NCBI RefSeq assembly: GCF_016722765.1
Contig: NZ_JAEQND010000005.1
Location: 186,001 to 250,000, forward strand
DNA: 64,000 nt
Direction: 5' to 3'
Origin: Ramlibacter alkalitolerans
Lineage (GTDB): Bacteria; Pseudomonadota; Gammaproteobacteria; Burkholderiales; Burkholderiaceae_C
Part shown: piece by piece, positions 18,320 to 27,684 of the stretch
How the letters are laid out: every line of letters begins with the position of its first letter
How positions within the stretch are numbered: the stretch's first letter is position 1
The notes under the pieces: model-generated
Told to the model about the DNA's origin: nothing
Database searches by the model: none
What the model saw: the letters and a program-made list of their open reading frames with translations, nothing else
Program-made: the position numbers and the translations under genes

Positions 18320-21300
18320 ATGAACGTCTCGGCCTGGTCCATCCGCAACCCGATCCCGTCGGTGATGCTGTTCGTGCTGCTCACGTTCGGCGGCCTGCTG
18401 TCGTTCCGGGCCATGAAGGTGCAGAACTTCCCGGACATCGACCTGCCGACGGTGCTGGTCACGGCCTCGCTGCCGGGCGGATCGCCGCAGCAGCTGGAAA
18501 CCGACGTCGCCCGCAAGATCGAGAACGCGATCGCCACGGTGCAGGGCCTCAAGCACATCATGACCAAGGTGCAGGACGGCGTCGTCACGCTCACGGTCGA
18601 ATTCCGGCTCGAGAAGCCGGTGCAGGAGGCGGTGGACGATGTCCGTTCGGCGGTCGCGCGGGTGCGCTCCGACCTGCCCTCGGACCTGCGCGACCCGATC
18701 GTCAACAAGCTGGAGCTGGCCAGCCAGCCGATGCTGGCCTTCACGATCGCCTCGCGCAGCATGGACGACGAGGCGCTGTCCTGGTTCGTGGACAACGAGC
18801 TGTCGCGCAAGCTGCTGGCGGTGCCGGGCGTCGGTGCGGTCAACCGCGTGGGCGGCGTCACGCGCGAGGTGCGCGTCGCCATCGATCCGCTCAAGCTCGA
18901 ATCGCTGGGCCTCACGGTGGCCGACCTCTCGCGCCAGCTGCGCCAGGTGCAGGTGGAAAGCGCCGGTGGCCGCACCGACATCGGTGGCGGCGAGCAGCCG
19001 GTGCGCACGCTTGCCACCGTGCAGACGGCGCGCGAGATCGGCCAGATGGACATCGCGGTCGCCGCCAACCGCAAGGTGCAGCTGCAGGACGTGGCCGAGG
19101 TCAGCGACACGATCGCCGAGCCGCGCGCGGCCGCCCTGCTCGATGGCAAGCCGGTGGTGGGTTTCGAGGTCTCGCGCAGCCGCGGCGAGAGCGAAGTGCA
19201 GGTCGGCGCCGCGGTGCACCAGGCGCTGGAGCAGATCAAGGCGCAACGCCCGGACCTGCAGCTCACGCAGGCCTTCGATTTCGTGACACCCGTCGAAGAG
19301 GAGTACGAGGGCTCGCTGCACCTGCTGTACGAAGGCGCCGCCCTGGCCGTGCTGGTGGTGTGGCTGTTCCTGCGCGACGTGCGCGCGACCTTCGTCTCCG
19401 CCGTGGCGCTGCCCATGTCGGTGATCCCGGCCTTCATCGGCATGCACCTGCTCGGGTTCTCGATCAACGTGGTGACGCTGCTGGCGCTGTCGCTGGTGAT
19501 CGGGATCCTGGTCGACGATGCCATCGTGGAGGTGGAGAACATCGTGCGCCACGTGCGCATGGGCAAGACGCCCTACCAGGCGGCGATGGAAGCGGCCGAC
19601 GAGATCGGCCTGGCCGTGATCGCCACCACCTTCACGCTGATCGCGGTGTTCCTGCCCACCGCCTTCATGAGCGGCATCGCGGGCAAGTTCTTCAAGCAGT
19701 TCGGCTGGACGGCGGCGCTGGCCGTGTTCGCTTCGCTGGTGGTGGCGCGCATGCTCACGCCCATGATGGCGGCCTACCTGCTCAAGCCGTCCAAGGCGGA
19801 ACACGGCGACCCAACCTGGATGCGCTGGTACATGCGCGCGGTGAACTGGAGCATGCAGCACCGCATCAAGACGATGGTGCTGGCGACGCTGTTCTTCTTC
19901 GGCTCGGTGGCCCTCATCCCGCTGCTGGACACCGGCTTCATCCCGCCGGACGACAACTCGCAGACGCAGGTGTACTTGGAGCTGCCGCCCGGCTCCACCC
20001 TGCAACAGACCAAGGCCGCCGCGGAAGAGGCGCGCCGCGCCGTGCGGACGGTCAAGGACGTCAGGAGTGTCTACACGACGATCGGCGGCGGCAGCGCGGG
20101 CGGCGACCCGCTCGCCAACGTCGGCGCGGCGGAAGCGCGCAAGGCGACGCTGACCATCCTGCTCACCGAGCGTGGCGAGCGGCCGCGCAAGCAGGTCATC
20201 GAGAACCAGATCCGCACCGCGCTGGAGCGCCTGCCGGGCGTGCGCAGCAAGGTCGGCCTGGGCGGCTCGGGCGAGAAGTACATCCTGGTGCTCACCGGCG
20301 AGGACCCGAAGGCGCTGGCCGATGCGGCGCTGGCGGTGGAGAAGGGCCTGCGCACCATCCCCGGCCTCGGACAGATCGCGTCGACGGCAAGCCTGATCCG
20401 CCCCGAGGTGGTCGTGCGGCCGGACTTCGCGCGTGCCGCCGACCTGGGCGTGACCAGCCAGGCGATCGGCGATACCTTGCGCATCGCGACCTCCGGCGAC
20501 TACGACGTCGCGCTGCCGAAGCTGAATCTCGCGCAGCGCCAGGTGCCCATCGTCGTGAAACTGCGCGAGGATGCGCGGCAGGACCTCAAGACGCTGGAGC
20601 GCCTTTCCGTGCCCAGCACGCGCGGCGGCACCGTCATGCTGGGACAGGTGGCGACGCTGGAGCTCTCGGGTGGGCCGGCGGTGATCGACCGCTACGACCG
20701 CTCGCGCAACATCAACTTCGAGATCGAACTGTCAGGGCAGCCGCTCGGCGAGGTGGCCGAGGCGGTGCAGCAGTTGCCGGCCGTGAAGAACCTGCCGCCG
20801 GGCGTGCGCGTGGTGCAGGTGGGCGACGCCGAGATGATGGGCGAGCTGTTCGCCAGCTTCGGGCTCGCCATGCTCACCGGCGTGCTGTGCATCTACATCG
20901 TGCTGGTGCTGCTGTTCAAGGACTTCCTGCACCCGGTGACGATCCTGAGCGCGCTGCCGCTGGCGCTGGGCGGCGCCTTCGTCGGCCTGCTGCTGGCGCA
21001 CAAGAGCTTCTCGATGCCTTCGCTGATCGGCCTGATCATGCTGATGGGGATCGCGACCAAGAACTCGATCCTGCTGGTGGAGTACGCGATCGTCGCGCGG
21101 CGCGACCATGGGATGAGCCGCTTCGAGGCGCTGCTCGATGCCTGCCACAAGCGGGCGCGGCCGATCATCATGACCACCATCGCGATGGGCGCGGGCATGC
21201 TGCCGATCGCCATCGGCCTGGGCGCGGCCGACCCGAGCTTCCGCTCGCCGATGGCCATCGCCGTGATCGGCGGCCTGTTCACCTCGACGATCCTGAGCCT

Positions 21301-21412
21301 GCTGGTGGTGCCGGTGGTGTTCGAGGTGGTGGACGATGTGGAGCACTGGGGGCGCCGCCAGGTGAAGCGGCTGCGGCGTCGCAGTCCCCGCGCGAAAGAG
21401 GCGGTCTCGTAG
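18320..21412 (+). CDS. RND-superfamily (HAE1-type) efflux pump
   Basis: The proton-driven inner-membrane transporter of the system, 1,030 residues, preceded by GGCAGGAGG. The sequence shows the usual twofold repeat: TM1 after residue 12, a first large periplasmic loop (porter and docking parts), TM2-6, TM7, a second loop from about residue 560, then TM8-12. The proton-relay acidic pair is visible in TM4 (GILVDDAIVEVEN). Its closest relatives by eye are the HAE1 pumps of MdtB/MexF type, whose substrates are drugs, dyes or solvents. The TAG stop is formed by the left end of a palindromic repeat. No adjacent dedicated regulator is seen. Confidence 0.94.
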   Translation: MNVSAWSIRNPIPSVMLFVLLTFGGLLSFRAMKVQNFPDIDLPTVLVTASLPGGSPQQLETDVARKIENAIATVQGLKHIMTKVQDGVVTLTVEFRLEKPVQEAVDDVRSAVARVRSDLPSDLRDPIVNKLELASQPMLAFTIASRSMDDEALSWFVDNELSRKLLAVPGVGAVNRVGGVTREVRVAIDPLKLESLGLTVADLSRQLRQVQVESAGGRTDIGGGEQPVRTLATVQTAREIGQMDIAVAANRKVQLQDVAEVSDTIAEPRAAALLDGKPVVGFEVSRSRGESEVQVGAAVHQALEQIKAQRPDLQLTQAFDFVTPVEEEYEGSLHLLYEGAALAVLVVWLFLRDVRATFVSAVALPMSVIPAFIGMHLLGFSINVVTLLALSLVIGILVDDAIVEVENIVRHVRMGKTPYQAAMEAADEIGLAVIATTFTLIAVFLPTAFMSGIAGKFFKQFGWTAALAVFASLVVARMLTPMMAAYLLKPSKAEHGDPTWMRWYMRAVNWSMQHRIKTMVLATLFFFGSVALIPLLDTGFIPPDDNSQTQVYLELPPGSTLQQTKAAAEEARRAVRTVKDVRSVYTTIGGGSAGGDPLANVGAAEARKATLTILLTERGERPRKQVIENQIRTALERLPGVRSKVGLGGSGEKYILVLTGEDPKALADAALAVEKGLRTIPGLGQIASTASLIRPEVVVRPDFARAADLGVTSQAIGDTLRIATSGDYDVALPKLNLAQRQVPIVVKLREDARQDLKTLERLSVPSTRGGTVMLGQVATLELSGGPAVIDRYDRSRNINFEIELSGQPLGEVAEAVQQLPAVKNLPPGVRVVQVGDAEMMGELFASFGLAMLTGVLCIYIVLVLLFKDFLHPVTILSALPLALGGAFVGLLLAHKSFSMPSLIGLIMLMGIATKNSILLVEYAIVARRDHGMSRFEALLDACHKRARPIIMTTIAMGAGMLPIAIGLGAADPSFRSPMAIAVIGGLFTSTILSLLVVPVVFEVVDDVEHWGRRQVKRLRRRSPRAKEAVS

Positions 21413-21487
21413 GCTGGTGGTGAGCCGCGCCAGCGCGCGAACCCCAGCGCTGGGGTTCCGGCGCTTCGCGCGTCACCGCCAGCCTAC
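21409..21487. repeat. Family-1 palindromic repeat, copy B, supplying stop codons to two convergent genes
   Basis: GTAGGCTGGTGGTGAG on the left and CACCGCCAGCCTACG on the right surround the self-complementary core GAACCCCAGCGCTGGGGTTC. The TAG of the RND gene (21410-21412) and the TAG of the minus-strand adenylyltransferase gene (21486-21484) are both inside the ends of the element. It probably acts as a two-way terminator. Confidence 0.88.
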
Positions 21488-21969
21488 GAGCCGGCCTTGA
21501 TCTTCTGAACCAGCTGGCTGGTCGAATACCCGTCCACGAACGGGATCGCCAGCGCCCGGCCGCCATAGCCTTCGACCAGGGCCGTCTCGGCCAGCTTGCG
21601 CATGTCGTAGTCGCCGCCCTTGACGTAAACGTGCGGCCGCAGCTCCGACAGCAGTTCGACCGGCGTGTCCTCGTCGAACCAGGTCACCAGGCTCACCGAT
21701 TCCAGGGCGGCGATCACGATCGCGCGGTCCTGCTCGTTGTTGAGGGGCCGGTCGGGCCCCTTGCCCAGGCGGCGCGCCGAAGCATCGGTGTTCAGCGCCA
21801 CCACCAGGCTGCCGCCGACCGCCCGCGCCTGGGCGAGGTAGGTGACGTGCCCGCGGTGCAGCACGTCGAAGACGCCGTTGGTGAAGACCACCGGGCCGGG
21901 CAGCTGCGCCAGCCTCGCCGGCGCCTCCCGGCGGCCGACGATCCTGGACAGGAACGCCGGCTGGCTCAC
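21484..21969 (-). CDS. rfaE2: D-glycero-beta-D-manno-heptose 1-phosphate adenylyltransferase
   Basis: This enzyme makes ADP-heptose for the LPS inner core. The 161-residue protein matches only the C-terminal domain of E. coli HldE, the usual split form in Burkholderiales (also called hldC). The nucleotidyltransferase signature is clear: NGVFDVLHRGHVTYL (HxGH) near residue 30, KGGDYD near 115 and YSTSQLVQKI at the end. The start is a GTG overlapping the stop of the upstream ferritin-like gene by 4 bp (GTGA), so expression is probably coupled. The stop codon is donated by repeat copy B. Confidence 0.93.
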   Translation of the reverse strand: MSQPAFLSRIVGRREAPARLAQLPGPVVFTNGVFDVLHRGHVTYLAQARAVGGSLVVALNTDASARRLGKGPDRPLNNEQDRAIVIAALESVSLVTWFDEDTPVELLSELRPHVYVKGGDYDMRKLAETALVEGYGGRALAIPFVDGYSTSQLVQKIKAGS

Positions 21970-22859
21970 GCCGGCTGCGGCGCCCCGCCCTCGGCGGAAG
22001 AGCCCAGGCTGGCCTGCATTTCCTTGCGGAACCGGTTGAGTTCCTGCACGGACTTGAAGCTGCGGTCCATCAGCAGGCTCAGGTTGTGCAGGATGCGCTC
22101 GACGACCTTGTTTTCCCACACCGGGTCGAAGTGGATCTGCTCGTCGAGCCAGTGCTCCAGCCACTCGGGGTTGGGCAGGCGCGACTGGATCGTGTCGCGC
22201 GGGAACAGGGCCTTGTTCACGTGCAGGTTGGTCGGGTGCAGGGCCTGCGCGGTGCGGCGCGCGCTGGCCATGAGGACACCCACCTTGGCGAATGCGGCGC
22301 GGGCCTCGTTGCCGAAGTTCTGGATCGCGCGCTTCATGTAGCGCAGGTAGGCGCCGCCGTGGCGGGCTTCGTCCTGGCTGAGCGTCTGGTAGATGTGCTT
22401 GATCACCGGCTCGGTGTGCCATTCGGCGGCACGCCGGTACCAGTGGTTCAGGCGGATCTCGCCGCAGAAGTGCAGCATGAGCGTCTCGAGCGCGGGTGCC
22501 GGGTCGAACTCGAAGCGGACCTGGTGCAGTTCCTCCTCGGTGGGCACGAGGTCGGGACGGAAGCGCTTGAGGTACTCCATCAGCACCAGCGAATGCTTCT
22601 GTTCCTCGAAGAACCAGATCGACATGAAGGCGGAGAAGTCGCTGTCGTCCCGGTTGTCGCGCAGGAACATCTCGGTGGCGGGCAGGGCGGCCCACTCCGT
22701 GATGGCGTTCATCTTGATGGTGTGGGCCTGTTCCTCGGTCAGCAGCGAGGCGTCGAACCTGTCCCACGGGATGTCCTTGTCCATGTCCCAGCGGACGGAC
22801 TCGAGTTGCTTGAACAGTTCGGGATACAGCATGGCCTGGGTTCTGGAGTAACCCTTCAT
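21966..22859 (-). CDS. Ferritin-like diiron-domain protein
   Basis: A 297-residue, largely helical protein with two carboxylate/histidine motifs typical of ferritin-like four-helix bundles: WFFEEQKHSLVL near residue 95 and SQDEARHGGAYL near residue 170. Separate acidic residues (AITEWAALPATEMF, HFCGEIRLNHWYRR) could complete two metal ligand sets. This pattern is that of diiron oxygenase or acyl-ACP desaturase-like proteins rather than storage ferritin. The chosen ATG begins MKGYSRTQAM. Translational coupling to an ADP-heptose synthesis gene suggests an envelope or lipid role, but the reaction is unknown. Confidence 0.8.
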   Translation of the reverse strand: MKGYSRTQAMLYPELFKQLESVRWDMDKDIPWDRFDASLLTEEQAHTIKMNAITEWAALPATEMFLRDNRDDSDFSAFMSIWFFEEQKHSLVLMEYLKRFRPDLVPTEEELHQVRFEFDPAPALETLMLHFCGEIRLNHWYRRAAEWHTEPVIKHIYQTLSQDEARHGGAYLRYMKRAIQNFGNEARAAFAKVGVLMASARRTAQALHPTNLHVNKALFPRDTIQSRLPNPEWLEHWLDEQIHFDPVWENKVVERILHNLSLLMDRSFKSVQELNRFRKEMQASLGSSAEGGAPQPA

Positions 22860-22972
22860 TTTAGGAGATCGGGTTTTCCCTTGCCGGCCGTTGGGCACCC
22901 GGATGTCCCTTCCGACATCCGGGGCGCCGCGCAGGGTGAAAATGGAATCCCGCGCCCCCACCGGAGTGTTCG

Positions 22973-23563
22973 ATGAAAAGCCTGGCCGCCCTCGCCGCCG
23001 TCCTGACCGGTTCGCTGCTCGCCGGCCCGGCGCCCGCCGTCGCGGCGACGCCCGCCGACGGTGCGCCGCAGGCGGGTTCTTCCTGCCCGGCGTTGCTGCA
23101 GTACACCTTCCCGCGCCTCCAGGACGAAAAGCCGCAGGCGCTGTGCCAGTACCGGGGCCGCGTGCTGCTGGTGGTGAACACCGCCAGCTACTGCGGCTAC
23201 ACCCCGCAGTACCAGGGCCTGGAAGACCTGTACTCCCGCTACCGCGACAAGGGCCTGGTGGTGCTGGGCTTCCCGTCGAACGACTTCAACCAGGAAAGCG
23301 GCGACAACAAGCAGATCGCCGACTTCTGCGAGAACACCTTCGGGGTCAAGTTCCCGATGTTCGGCAAGACTTCGGTAGCCGGCAAGGATGCCAATCCGCT
23401 GTTCAGGCAGCTGGCGGCCCAGACGGGCAAGGCACCGGCCTGGAACTTCCACAAGTACCTGATCGGGCGCGATGGCAAGGTCGTGGCCCAGTTCGCCAGC
23501 CGCACGACGCCCAGCGATCCCCAGCTCCTCAAGGCGCTGGAGCAGCAGCTGGCGGCCCACTGA
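22973..23563 (+). CDS. Secreted glutathione peroxidase-family thiol peroxidase
   Basis: A 196-residue periplasmic or secreted peroxidase that reduces hydroperoxides with glutathione or, more often in bacteria, thioredoxin. Residues 1-25 form a Sec signal (cleavage near AVA-AT). The peroxidatic Cys74 is in NTASYCGYTPQY, as Cys and not selenocysteine; the Trp-Asn pair is in WNFHKYLIGRDG. The usual NQF motif reads NDF (GFPSNDFNQE), so the family Gln is Asp here, a variant known in proteobacterial relatives. It is divergent from the ferritin-like gene with a 113-bp gap. Confidence 0.92.
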   Translation: MKSLAALAAVLTGSLLAGPAPAVAATPADGAPQAGSSCPALLQYTFPRLQDEKPQALCQYRGRVLLVVNTASYCGYTPQYQGLEDLYSRYRDKGLVVLGFPSNDFNQESGDNKQIADFCENTFGVKFPMFGKTSVAGKDANPLFRQLAAQTGKAPAWNFHKYLIGRDGKVVAQFASRTTPSDPQLLKALEQQLAAH

Positions 23564-23812
23564 CGGGATGCCCGCTGCACCGCAGTGTCGCGTGTGCGCA
23601 TCTGTACTCACAATTATTTACGAACTCATCGCATTTCGGCCGGAACCGTCGGGTATTTGCTTGACTCCATCGCAAGGAGGAAGGGATTTCCGGTTTTGAT
23701 GCTGCGAAGACGTTCGGGCCCCTGGTCGCGAATGCAATCCTGAGGCGACTCTTCTCCTCCTCCCTCCCTCCCTCTTCGTTTCGGGGCGCTTCGCAGCACT
23801 TTTATGCAATGG
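23564..23812. other. Intergenic region with a 10-bp stem and polypyrimidine tract; possible small RNA
   Basis: No protein-coding frame is convincing here. TGCTGCGAAG (23700-23709) is perfectly complementary to CTTCGCAGCA (23789-23798), which is followed by CTTTT. Between them lies a C/T run (23750-23778) with several CCTCC motifs; its minus strand reads GGGAGGGAGGGAGGAGG, a possible G-quadruplex. A strong hairpin terminator follows. A structured RNA ending at that terminator is possible but unproven. Confidence 0.3.
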
Positions 23813-23837
23813 AAAAGCCGCCCGTGGGCGGCTTTTT
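23813..23837. terminator. Rho-independent terminator between gpx and gst
   Basis: AAAAGCCGCCC-GTG-GGGCGGCTTTTT-type hairpin: an 8- to 10-bp GC stem with A residues on one side and T residues on the other, so it can work in both directions between the convergent peroxidase and GST genes. Confidence 0.88.
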
Positions 23838-23855
23838 CGCGTGCCGGGCGGCGCG

Positions 23856-24470
23856 TCAGGCGGGGATCGTGTCGGCGAAGCTCGTCCGCTGCGCCAGCTT
23901 TTCCTGCAGCTTCGCCAAGTTCGGGTAGGGCGTGCGCCAGTCGATCTCCGGGAAGCGGAAATCCAGGTAGCCCAGGGCACAGCCGACCGCGATGTCGGCC
24001 AGGCTCAGGTAGATGCCGGCACAGAAGGGCTTGTCGCCCAGGCCCTGGCTCATGGCCTTGAGGCTGGTCTGCGTCTTGGCGAGCTGGCGGTCGATCCAGG
24101 CCTGGCAGCGCTGCGGCTTGGCACGGCCCGCCCAGTGGGCTTCGAGCCGGGCGAGGATCAGGGCGTCGAGCACGCCGTCGGCCAGCGCTTCCCAGGTCTT
24201 GACCTCGGCACGCTCGCGGCCCACGGCCGGAATGAGCTTGCCCACCGGCGACAGCGTGTCCAGGTACTCCACGATCACGCGCGAGTCGAACAGCGCCTCG
24301 CCGCCTTCCATCACCAGGCAGGGCACCTTGCCGAGCGGGTTGGAATGCATGATGGTCGTGTCGGCGGCCCATACGTCCTCTTCCACGAACTGGTAATCCA
24401 GCTTCTTCTCGGCCATCACGACGCGCACCTTGCGCACGTAGGGGCTGGCGGTGGATCCGATCAACTTCAT
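23856..24470 (-). CDS. Glutathione S-transferase family protein
   Basis: A 204-residue two-domain GST. The N-terminal thioredoxin fold begins MKLIGSTASPYVRKVRVV with the catalytic Ser likely in STASPY, and the cis-Pro glutathione site is in NPLGKVPCLV near residue 50, followed by DSRVIVEYLD. The C-terminal helical domain holds the N-capping segment SLADIAVGCALGYLDFR near residue 160. The sequence resembles the YibF/GstB-like branch. The start is fixed by the typical first residues. It is transcribed divergently from purB. Confidence 0.9.
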   Translation of the reverse strand: MKLIGSTASPYVRKVRVVMAEKKLDYQFVEEDVWAADTTIMHSNPLGKVPCLVMEGGEALFDSRVIVEYLDTLSPVGKLIPAVGRERAEVKTWEALADGVLDALILARLEAHWAGRAKPQRCQAWIDRQLAKTQTSLKAMSQGLGDKPFCAGIYLSLADIAVGCALGYLDFRFPEIDWRTPYPNLAKLQEKLAQRTSFADTIPA

Positions 24471-24599
24471 GGGAGCTGCCTGGCGTGTTCTGTTTCTGGG
24501 AGGGGGAACGTCCGGATTCATTCTAGGGGAATGGATTTCAAGCGCTGTCGTGGGCCTGCGACAGGACGCCGTCGGGGGGCTGCGAGACGCGCCGCCTAG

Positions 24600-25988
<1,389 letters not shown>

Positions 25989-26001
25989 AGGCGGCACGCC
26001 C

Positions 26002-26562
26002 TTGGCCCTCAAATCCACCGTCTTCAAGGCGCAGCTCGCCGTGGCCGACATCGACCGCGGCTATTACGCCGACCACGCGCTCACGCTGGCGCGCCATCCC
26101 AGCGAAACCGACGAACGCATGATGGTGCGGCTGGCCGCACTGGCCTTCCACGCGCACGAACTGCAGACGGTCTGCGGCGGCGACGGCACGCTGGCCTTCG
26201 GCAAGGGGCTGTCGGACCCCGAGGAGCCCGATGTGTGGCTGCGCGATTTCACCGGCCTCACGCGCCTGTGGATCGAGGTGGGCCAGCCCGATGAAGTGGC
26301 GCTCGCCAAGGCCTGCCGCCAGTCCGAGCAGGTGGCGGTGTATGCCTTCCATCACGCGGCCGAAGTGTGGTGGAAGGGAATCGCCACCAAGCTCACGCGG
26401 CTGCCGAACCTGTCCGTCTGGCGCGTCCCGACCGAGGCTTCGCAGGCATTGCAGAAGCTGGCACAACGCTCGATGCAATTGCAGGCGACGATCCAGGAAG
26501 GCGTGCTGATGCTCGGGGATGCGAGCCGGCATGTGGACATCGAACCGGTCCGCTGGAAATAG
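26002..26562 (+). CDS. yaeQ: YaeQ family protein
   Basis: A 186-residue protein of the YaeQ family, which has a PD-(D/E)XK nuclease-like fold. Conserved family features are the opening ALKSTVFKAQL, RHPSETDERMMVRLAALA, PDVWLRDFTGL, LWIEVGQPDE and the EVWWKG segment. The start is a TTG: no ATG is available and family alignment requires this position. The biochemical role is not known; the name comes from suppression of an rfaH phenotype in E. coli. It follows purB closely and ends just before palindromic repeat copy C. Confidence 0.88.
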   Translation: MALKSTVFKAQLAVADIDRGYYADHALTLARHPSETDERMMVRLAALAFHAHELQTVCGGDGTLAFGKGLSDPEEPDVWLRDFTGLTRLWIEVGQPDEVALAKACRQSEQVAVYAFHHAAEVWWKGIATKLTRLPNLSVWRVPTEASQALQKLAQRSMQLQATIQEGVLMLGDASRHVDIEPVRWK

Positions 26563-26581
26563 CGCGCTGGTGGCTGCGCTC

Positions 26582-26659
26582 GTAGGCTGGTGGTGACGCG
26601 CGAAGCGCCGGAACCCCAGCGCTGGGGTTCGGCCTGTCGGCGCTCACCGCCAGCCTACG
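26582..26659. repeat. Family-1 palindromic repeat, copy C
   Basis: GTAGGCTGGTGGTGACGCG at the left, the core GGAACCCCAGCGCTGGGGTTC, and GCTCACCGCCAGCCTACG at the right. It fills most of the gap between the convergent yaeQ gene and the DUF2007 gene and should form a stable cruciform or RNA hairpin. Confidence 0.88.
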
Positions 26660-26671
26660 CGAACGGCCAGC

Positions 26672-26971
26672 TCAAGGCATCGGCCGCCCGCAGTTCCAGC
26701 ACGACTCGAACCCTCCCTCCACCAGCTCCCCGCACGCGCACCGCCAGCGGCGCTGCGGTAGCTGTTGCAACTGGCGCAGCAGCACCCGCGCGGGCTCCAG
26801 CTGCTCGTCGTGCATCACCCAGATCTCCGGCAGGCACTGGTCCGGCGGCAGCTCGCCGGCGACGCTGGAGAGGAACTGGCGCTGCACCGAGGCCTCGATG
26901 CCGGCCTGGCGCAGCGTGTCTGCCCACATCGAGGCGATCGCGATGTTGGGGGCTTGGGTGAGGCGCCGCAC
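26672..26971 (-). CDS. DUF2007-family protein with C-terminal zinc-ribbon-like motif
   Basis: A 99-residue protein. Residues about 1-65 fit the DUF2007 (putative signal-transducing) fold: TQAPNIAIASMWADTLRQAG, then an acidic DEQLEPARVLL segment. The C-terminus has two Cys pairs, CACGELVEGGFESCWNCGRPMP, which looks like a small zinc ribbon. The start is a GTG 2 bp after the stop of the upstream gene, so the two are coupled. The function is unknown. Confidence 0.78.
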   Translation of the reverse strand: MRRLTQAPNIAIASMWADTLRQAGIEASVQRQFLSSVAGELPPDQCLPEIWVMHDEQLEPARVLLRQLQQLPQRRWRCACGELVEGGFESCWNCGRPMP

Positions 26972-26973
26972 GT

Positions 26974-27411
26974 TCAGGACGGCGCGGCCGGCGTGGCGGG
27001 CGGGGCGCCCGCGCCTGCGCGCTCCGCGTAACGATTGAAGCGCCAGGCGCTTGCCTGCAGCGTGATGCGGCGCCACACCTGGCGCTTGGCGGCCGGTGTC
27101 ATGGCGGGCCAGTGCTGCACCTCGTCGAAGCTGCGCCCACAGCCCTTGCACAGCGTGTCGCCCTGGGAGGTGGAACAGATCGCGATGCAGGGCGTGTCGG
27201 GTTGCGTGTCGTACCAGGCCTTCCACGCCGCATAGGCTTTCGCCGGAAAGCCGCGTTCGTCGGCTCCATCCTCGTGGTGGAACACCATCAGCGCATACAC
27301 CTCGGCCAGCGCGCGCAGCTCCGGCGCGAGCGTGACGCCATCCGGCGAGGGCTTGCGCTCGCGCCAGTAGTTGATGGCGGCTTCGAGGTCTGTGATGTGG
27401 ATGCCGGCCAT
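26974..27411 (-). CDS. DUF3717-DUF1289 fusion protein
   Basis: A protein of about 145 residues. The N-terminal part (ITDLEAAINYWRERKPSPDG) matches DUF3717, found in Burkholderiales. The C-terminal part matches DUF1289, a Cys-rich Fe-S or zinc-binding motif (CIAICSTSQGDTLCKGCGRS followed by DEVQHW). The chosen ATG begins MAGIHITD, where the family usually starts; in-frame ATGs 24 and 27 bp upstream are possible, and none has a good ribosome binding site. It is followed by the DUF2007 gene, another small metal-motif protein. The role is unknown. Confidence 0.8.
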   Translation of the reverse strand: MAGIHITDLEAAINYWRERKPSPDGVTLAPELRALAEVYALMVFHHEDGADERGFPAKAYAAWKAWYDTQPDTPCIAICSTSQGDTLCKGCGRSFDEVQHWPAMTPAAKRQVWRRITLQASAWRFNRYAERAGAGAPPATPAAPS

Positions 27412-27684
27412 GGCAAGGCAATGAGCGTCCGACATCATAGGGCCGCGTGGATCAGCGGGACGATGCTGCTCCACTGCCTGAGGCGGCCCGTGGCAAATTC
27501 GGCGATCACTCCTCGTACGGAGGCTGCGCATCGGCCGCCGCGGCTGTGAAATACGACGCGATCAATGTGGCCCGGGCGCAACGAGCGCTCATCGGGCGCG
27601 ACCGGCGAACTGGCATGGCAGCACAATGCAGCGGCGCCGGAAGGCAGGCCGAGCGCTGCCTTCAAGAGATCGGAACGGAGAGTC

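Noticed and set aside
23564..23837. 6S RNA considered for the gpx-gst gap
   Set aside because: The long closing stem and central bubble of 6S RNA could not be drawn; only a 10-bp stem is evident.
27439..27684. Short open frames on both strands upstream of the methyltransferase gene
   Set aside because: They lack ribosome binding sites and known motifs; the stretch is better read as a promoter region.
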